DNA of 17,354 nucleotides, from contig DDWF01000133.1 in assembly GCA_002345845.1 (NCBI GenBank), positions 1-17,354 of the forward strand. The letters run 5' to 3'. Below the pieces are notes generated by a model. The model worked only from the letters and a program-made list of their open reading frames with translations. It ran no database searches and was not told where the DNA came from. Shown here piece by piece: positions 13,697-17,354 of the stretch. The position numbers were made by a program, and so were the translations under genes. Within the stretch, counting starts at the first letter, position 1. Every line of letters begins with the position of its first letter. Source of the stretch: Betaproteobacteria bacterium UBA2293. GTDB lineage: Bacteria > Pseudomonadota > Gammaproteobacteria > Burkholderiales > Rhodocyclaceae.

Positions 13697-15118
13697 ATGC
13701 AAGTGAATAACGAGCAACACTACCTGGTGAACAAGACCTACGACGAAATCGCCATCGGCGATTCGTCCAGCCTGACCCGCACACTGATGCCGGAAGACGT
13801 CAAGCTGTTCGCCATCCTGACCGGCGACTTCAATCCCGCCGTCGTCGATCCAAAATACTCGCAGAGCGGCATGTTCCGCGAAGTGATCGCTCACGGCATG
13901 TGGAGCGGTTCGCTGATTTCCACCGTGCTTGGCACGCAGTTTCCCGGCCCGGGTACCATCCTGATCGACCAGACCCTGCACTTCGCCCGGCCAGTGACCA
14001 TCGGCGACACCATCACCATCACCGTCACCGCCAAGCAGAAGTTCGAGCACAACCAGCACATCATTTTCGATTGCGTGTGCACCAACCAGGACAACCTGCA
14101 AGTGGTGCGCGGCACCGCCGAGGTGCTGGCGCCGACGGAAAAGGTTTCGCACCTGCGCCAGGTGCATATGCCGGAAGTCCATATCGACGACAAGCACGAG
14201 CGCTACACCGCGATGCTGTCGCGGGTGAAGGGCCTGGAGCCGATCCCCACCGCCGTCGCCCACCCCTGCGATCATGAATCCCTGAAGGGCCCGGTGATGG
14301 CCTTCCAGGCCGGCATCATCGAACCCATCCTGGTCGGCCCGGAAAACAAGATCCGCGCCGTCGCCGAGGAATTCGGCCTCGACCTGTCCGGCATCCGCAT
14401 CGTCAATGCCGCCCACAGCCACGATTCGGCCGCCATCGCCGTCTCCCTGGTGCGCACCGGCGACGCCGAGGCGCTGATGAAGGGCAGTCTGCACACCGAC
14501 GAACTGATGGGCGAAGTGGTCTCGCGCGCCAATGGCCTGCGCACCAATCGCCGCATCAGCCACGTCTTCCTGATGGACGTACCGACCTACCACCGGCCGC
14601 TGCTGATTACCGACGCGGCGATCAACATCGCGCCGACGCTGGAAGAGAAGGTCGACATCATCCAGAACGCCATCGATCTCGCCCACATCATCGGCATCCC
14701 CGAACCCAAGGTGGCGATTCTCTCGGCGGTCGAGACGGTCAATCCGAAAATCCAGTCCACGCTCGACGCCGCCGCCCTGTGCAAGATGGCCGACCGCGGC
14801 CAGATCCGCGGCGGCATCCTCGACGGCCCGCTGGCCTTCGACAACGCCGTCTCCATCGTCGCCGCCAAGACCAAGGGCATCAAGTCGGCGGTCGCCGGCC
14901 ATGCCGAAATCCTCGTCGTCCCCGATCTCGAATCCGGCAACATGGTGGCCAAGCAGCTCGAATACCTGGCCAACGCGCTGACCGCCGGCATCGTCCTCGG
15001 CACCCGCGTGCCCATCGTTCTCACCAGCCGGGCCGACACCGCCGAGACGCGCACCGCGTCCTGTGTCATCGCCGCGCTGGTCGCCCATCACAACCGCAAC
15101 AAGGTCTCCAGCCAATGA
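13697..15118 (+). CDS. MaoC-like domain fused to phosphate acetyl/butyryltransferase
   Basis: 473 residues with two domains. Residues about 10-150 form a MaoC/(R)-hydratase-like hot-dog domain. Residues about 165-470 form a phosphate acetyl/butyryltransferase domain (LVGPENKIRAVAEEFG, AHSHDSAAIAVSLVRTGDAEALMKG, VAILSAVETVNPKIQSTLDAA), which interconverts acyl-CoA plus phosphate with acyl phosphate plus CoA. Fused proteins of this kind are annotated as bifunctional enoyl-CoA hydratase/phosphate acetyltransferase in betaproteobacteria. The hydratase motif here is TGDFNPAVVD: catalytic Asp44 is kept but the His expected at position 49 is Val, so hydration is doubtful. ATG 13697 has GGGAG at 13686-13690; the longer open frame from 13625 has no ribosome-binding site and runs through the promoter. 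It is coupled to ackA by an ATGA overlap. Confidence 0.94.
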   Translation: MQVNNEQHYLVNKTYDEIAIGDSSSLTRTLMPEDVKLFAILTGDFNPAVVDPKYSQSGMFREVIAHGMWSGSLISTVLGTQFPGPGTILIDQTLHFARPVTIGDTITITVTAKQKFEHNQHIIFDCVCTNQDNLQVVRGTAEVLAPTEKVSHLRQVHMPEVHIDDKHERYTAMLSRVKGLEPIPTAVAHPCDHESLKGPVMAFQAGIIEPILVGPENKIRAVAEEFGLDLSGIRIVNAAHSHDSAAIAVSLVRTGDAEALMKGSLHTDELMGEVVSRANGLRTNRRISHVFLMDVPTYHRPLLITDAAINIAPTLEEKVDIIQNAIDLAHIIGIPEPKVAILSAVETVNPKIQSTLDAAALCKMADRGQIRGGILDGPLAFDNAVSIVAAKTKGIKSAVAGHAEILVVPDLESGNMVAKQLEYLANALTAGIVLGTRVPIVLTSRADTAETRTASCVIAALVAHHNRNKVSSQ

Positions 15119-16296
15119 AACAAGGCATCCTGACGATCAATGCCGGATCGTCCTCCATCAAGTTCGCCCTCTTCCCGCTCGCCCATCCGCTGTCGCCGGA
15201 TGCCGAAGTCTCCGGCCAGATCGACGGCATCGGCACCAATGCCACCAGAATGGTGGCCAAGGACCGGGCCGGCGAGAAGATCGCCGATCAGGCCATCGTC
15301 GGCGAAGCCGTCAGCCACGATCTGGCCTTCGATGCCCTGCTCAAGTGGTTCCAGGCGACCCAGGCCGGCTGGCAGATCGTCGTCGTCGGCCACCGCGTCG
15401 TCCATGGCGGCGATCTCTACTCGCAGCCGACGGTGGTCGACGCCCAGGTGCTCGAACACCTGACCGGCTTCATCCCGCTCGCCCCGCTGCATGAACCGCA
15501 CAACGTCGCCGGCATCCGCGCCCTGCAGGCCCTGCTGCCGACGGTGCCGCAAGTCGCCTGCTTCGACACCGCCTTCCACCGCAGCCAGCCCGACGTCGCC
15601 CAGCTGTTCGGCCTGCCGCGCGCGCTGACCGCCGAAGGCATCAAGCGCTACGGCTTCCACGGCCTGTCCTACGAGTACATCGCCCGCACCCTGCCGGAGC
15701 ACTCGCACCGTGCCGACGGCCGCGTCATCGTCGCCCACCTCGGTAACGGCGCCAGCATGGCGGCCATGGTCAATCGTAAATGCGTCGGCACGACGCTCGG
15801 CTTCTCGACCATCGACGGCCTGATGATGGGTACCCGCTGCGGTAACCTCGACCCCGGCGTCGTCCTCCACCTGATGGAAACCAAGGGGCTGACGGTCAAG
15901 GACATGACCCGCATCCTGTACAAGGAATCGGGCCTGCTCGGCGTCTCCGGCATCAGCCAGGACATGCGCACCCTGCTCTCCAGCGACAAGCCGGAAGCCC
16001 GCGAGGCGGTCGAACTGTTCTGCTACCGCATCGCCCGTGAAATGGGCTCGCTGGCGGCTGCCGCTGGCGGTGTCGACGCCGTGGTGTTCACCGGCGGCAT
16101 CGGCGAACACGCCGCCGAAGTCCGCCGCCGCGTCTGCCTGCAGTCGGAATGGCTGGGCATCCGCGTCAATCCGGAAGCCAACGCCCGCCACGACCTGGTG
16201 ATCAGTGCCGGCAACAGCAGCGTCGACGTACTGGTCATCCCGACCAACGAAGAGTGGATGATGGCGCACCACGCGCAGACCCTGCTGGCACTCTAA
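15115..16296 (+). CDS. ackA: Acetate/propionate kinase AckA
   Basis: 393 residues, the normal size. It transfers phosphate between acetyl phosphate and ADP, giving acetate and ATP, or the reverse. It has the N-terminal ASKHA phosphate motif NAGSSSIKF (residues 9-17), Arg94 in GHRVVHGG, Asp151 in FDTAFH, His182 in YGFHGLSYE, HLGNGAS (208-214), Arg241 in GTRCGNLDPG and a C-terminal NEEWMMA with the catalytic-region Glu. The substrate pair could be acetate or a slightly longer acid, since the upstream transferase could use either acetyl- or butyryl-CoA. The start ATG overlaps the transferase stop (ATGA, 15115-15118), so both proteins are made from one message. A strong intrinsic terminator follows 20 bases after the stop. 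Confidence 0.97.
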   Translation: MKQGILTINAGSSSIKFALFPLAHPLSPDAEVSGQIDGIGTNATRMVAKDRAGEKIADQAIVGEAVSHDLAFDALLKWFQATQAGWQIVVVGHRVVHGGDLYSQPTVVDAQVLEHLTGFIPLAPLHEPHNVAGIRALQALLPTVPQVACFDTAFHRSQPDVAQLFGLPRALTAEGIKRYGFHGLSYEYIARTLPEHSHRADGRVIVAHLGNGASMAAMVNRKCVGTTLGFSTIDGLMMGTRCGNLDPGVVLHLMETKGLTVKDMTRILYKESGLLGVSGISQDMRTLLSSDKPEAREAVELFCYRIAREMGSLAAAAGGVDAVVFTGGIGEHAAEVRRRVCLQSEWLGIRVNPEANARHDLVISAGNSSVDVLVIPTNEEWMMAHHAQTLLAL

Positions 16297-16316
16297 GAAA
16301 AAATTTTTGTCCAACG

Positions 16317-16352
16317 GCCCCGCCGGCGAAAGTCGGCGGGGCTTTGTTTTTT
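16317..16352 (+). terminator. Rho-independent terminator of the pta-ackA transcript
   Basis: An 11-bp stem, GCCCCGCCGGC (16317-16327) paired with GTCGGCGGGGC (16332-16342) with one G-U pair, is closed by a GAAA tetraloop. It is followed by TTTGTTTTTT. An AAAAAATTTTT stretch lies just upstream (16298-16308), so the element could also act in the other direction. Confidence 0.93.
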
Positions 16353-16398
16353 CTGGGTTTTCAGCAACATGACAAAACGGTTTCCACCTCGGCACATC

Positions 16399-16448
16399 AC
16401 ACCGTATTTAGTCAACGGATTGCAACGACCTACTATAGGTAGTAGATT
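16399..16448 (+). promoter_or_regulatory. Tandem NrdR-like boxes and promoter of nrdJ
   Basis: Compared with the NrdR box acaCwAtATaTwGtgt, ACACCGTATTTAGTCA (16399-16414) matches 11 of 16 positions of the ACACTATATATAGTGT form, and CTACTATAGGTAGTAG (16430-16445) matches 10. The boxes start exactly 31 bases apart, about three helical turns, as in known NrdR operators. A possible promoter, TTGCAA (16420-16425), 17 bases, TAGATT (16443-16448), interleaves with them, so the second box would cover the -10 region. This predicts NrdR repression of nrdJ. I saw no cobalamin riboswitch in the leader. Confidence 0.6.
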
Positions 16449-16505
16449 ACGACCCATTCGAAAACTAACAAGCCTGATAAACCAAGCCAAGCTGAGGAGC
16501 AATAA

Positions 16506-17354
16506 ATGAGCCCGGTATCCGAACAACTGTCTCTGACTGACATTCCCGCCGCCCCCCAATTCGCCCCCCTGCAGGAGCAGGAAATCTCCGGCGAAGTGCT
16601 GATCGAAAAATACGCCAAGGGCAAGGAAACCAATGTCCACGACGTGCGCAAACGCGTCGCCTGGGCACTGGCACAAGTCGAGCAGGAAAAGGATCAGGCC
16701 CATTGGGAAAGCCGTTTCCTCTGGGCCCAGGAAAACGGCTTCATCCCGGCCGGCCGCATCAACTCCGCCGCCGGCACCGACCTGCAGGCGACGCTGATCA
16801 ACTGCTTCGTCCAGCCGGTCGGCGACTCGATCGTCGAAAACACCGACGGCAAGCCGGGCATCTACACCGCCCTCGCCCAGGCCGCTGAAACCATGCGCCG
16901 CGGTGGTGGCGTCGGTTACGACTTCTCCTCCATCCGGCCGCAGGGCGCCCGCGTCAAGGGCACCCAGTCGCGCGCCTCCGGCCCGGTCTCCTACATGCGC
17001 GTCTTCGACCGCTCCTGCGAAACCGTCGAATCCGCCGGCGCCCGCCGCGGCGCCCAGATGGGCGTGCTGCGCTGCGACCATCCGGACATCGAGGATTTCA
17101 TCCACGCCAAGGACAAGGGCGACCTGACCAATTTCAACATCTCCATCGGCGTCACCGACGGCTTCATGGAAGCCGTTGATACCGACGGTTTTGTCGAACT
17201 GACCCACCGCGCCGAGCCGAATACCGACATGAAGTCGGCCGGCGCCTACCAGCGCGACGACGGCCTGTGGACCTACCGCAAGGTGCGCGCCCGCGACCTG
17301 TGGGACCAGGTGATGAAATCGACCTACGACCACGCCGAGCCGGGCATCCTGTTC
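16506..17354 (+). CDS. nrdJ: Adenosylcobalamin-dependent ribonucleotide reductase NrdJ, 5' part (runs off right edge)
   Basis: 283 codons are visible with no stop at the window edge. Class II ribonucleotide reductase makes deoxyribonucleotides using coenzyme B12, with or without oxygen. The visible part is the N-terminal region and start of the barrel: [14 protein letters not shown] (79-92), [13 protein letters not shown] with Cys100 as the first redox-active Cys, the [13 protein letters not shown] loop (133-145), the [11 protein letters not shown] segment (158-168), [16 protein letters not shown] (180-195) and [12 protein letters not shown] (207-218). The radical-forming Cys and the C-terminal Cys pair lie outside the window. 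Start ATG 16506 follows GAGGAG (16494-16499) by six bases. It is separated from ackA by a terminator and has its own candidate NrdR-controlled promoter. Confidence 0.92.
   Translation, partial: MSPVSEQLSLTDIPAAPQFAPLQEQEISGEVLIEKYAKGKETNVHDVRKRVAWALAQVEQEKDQAHWESRFLWAQENGFIPAGRINSAAGTDLQATLINCFVQPVGDSIVENTDGKPGIYTALAQAAETMRRGGGVGYDFSSIRPQGARVKGTQSRASGPVSYMRVFDRSCETVESAGARRGAQMGVLRCDHPDIEDFIHAKDKGDLTNFNISIGVTDGFMEAVDTDGFVELTHRAEPNTDMKSAGAYQRDDGLWTYRKVRARDLWDQVMKSTYDHAEPGILF

Noticed and set aside
14779..15114. Longer ackA start
   Set aside because: It would overlap the transferase gene by more than 300 bases; the ATGA start at 15115 gives the normal AckA length with NAGSSS near residue 9.
13643..15115. 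490-codon open frame on the minus strand opposite the MaoC-Pta gene
   Set aside because: Gly/Asp/Val-rich shadow frame; the + strand gene has clear domains and a promoter.
16353..16505. Cobalamin riboswitch before nrdJ
   Set aside because: The leader after the ackA terminator is only about 150 bases, AT-rich, and shows no B12-box-like conserved core that I can recognise.

Overview
This is a GC-rich (about 60-65% by eye) bacterial chromosome segment with densely packed genes. The gene content points to a facultatively anaerobic betaproteobacterium, most likely of the Rhodocyclales (Dechloromonas, Azonexus or Azospira type). The clues are a soluble NAD-linked [NiFe] hydrogenase of the Cupriavidus hoxFUYH type, NorE/NorF-like proteins of denitrifiers, CcoG for cbb3 oxidase, a class II (B12) ribonucleotide reductase, and the fabI / MaoC-Pta / ackA cluster typical of PHB-cycling betaproteobacteria. 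The genus is an inference.

Layout. 1-803 (+): 3' end of a hybrid sensor kinase. 752-2362 (-): ccoG followed by a 76-residue unknown protein. 2564-3484 (+): norE-like and norF-like genes, divergent from ccoG. 3479-5628 (-): a secreted unknown protein followed by a MocR-type GntR/aminotransferase regulator. 5736-11415 (-): the hox operon hoxF-hoxU-hoxY-hoxH-hoxW plus a coupled lipoprotein gene. 11646-16296 (+): fabI, a kinase-like/phosphatase gene pair, then MaoC-pta and ackA. 16506 to the right edge (+): nrdJ, 5' part only. No intergenic gap exceeds 300 bases. I saw no tRNA, rRNA, CRISPR, insertion sequence or prophage.

How it fits together. HoxFUYH would oxidise H2 and reduce NAD+ (or run in reverse) in the cytoplasm, with HoxW trimming the C-terminus of HoxH. 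A candidate class II FNR-type promoter lies at the expected place upstream of hoxF, fitting oxygen-limited expression. Pta and AckA interconvert acyl-CoA, acyl phosphate and the acid with ATP gain; FabI belongs to the same cluster and makes acyl-ACP. The fabI and pta upstream regions share a TGC-N3-GCA element, suggesting one regulator. The nrdJ leader carries two NrdR-like boxes 31 bp apart.

The least explained parts are: (1) the degenerate protein-kinase-fold gene beside a CX5R phosphatase inside the acyl-phosphate cluster; (2) a MaoC domain whose catalytic histidine is valine; (3) a lipoprotein translationally coupled to the hydrogenase protease; and (4) a secreted orphan protein behind a near-perfect FNR-like palindrome.
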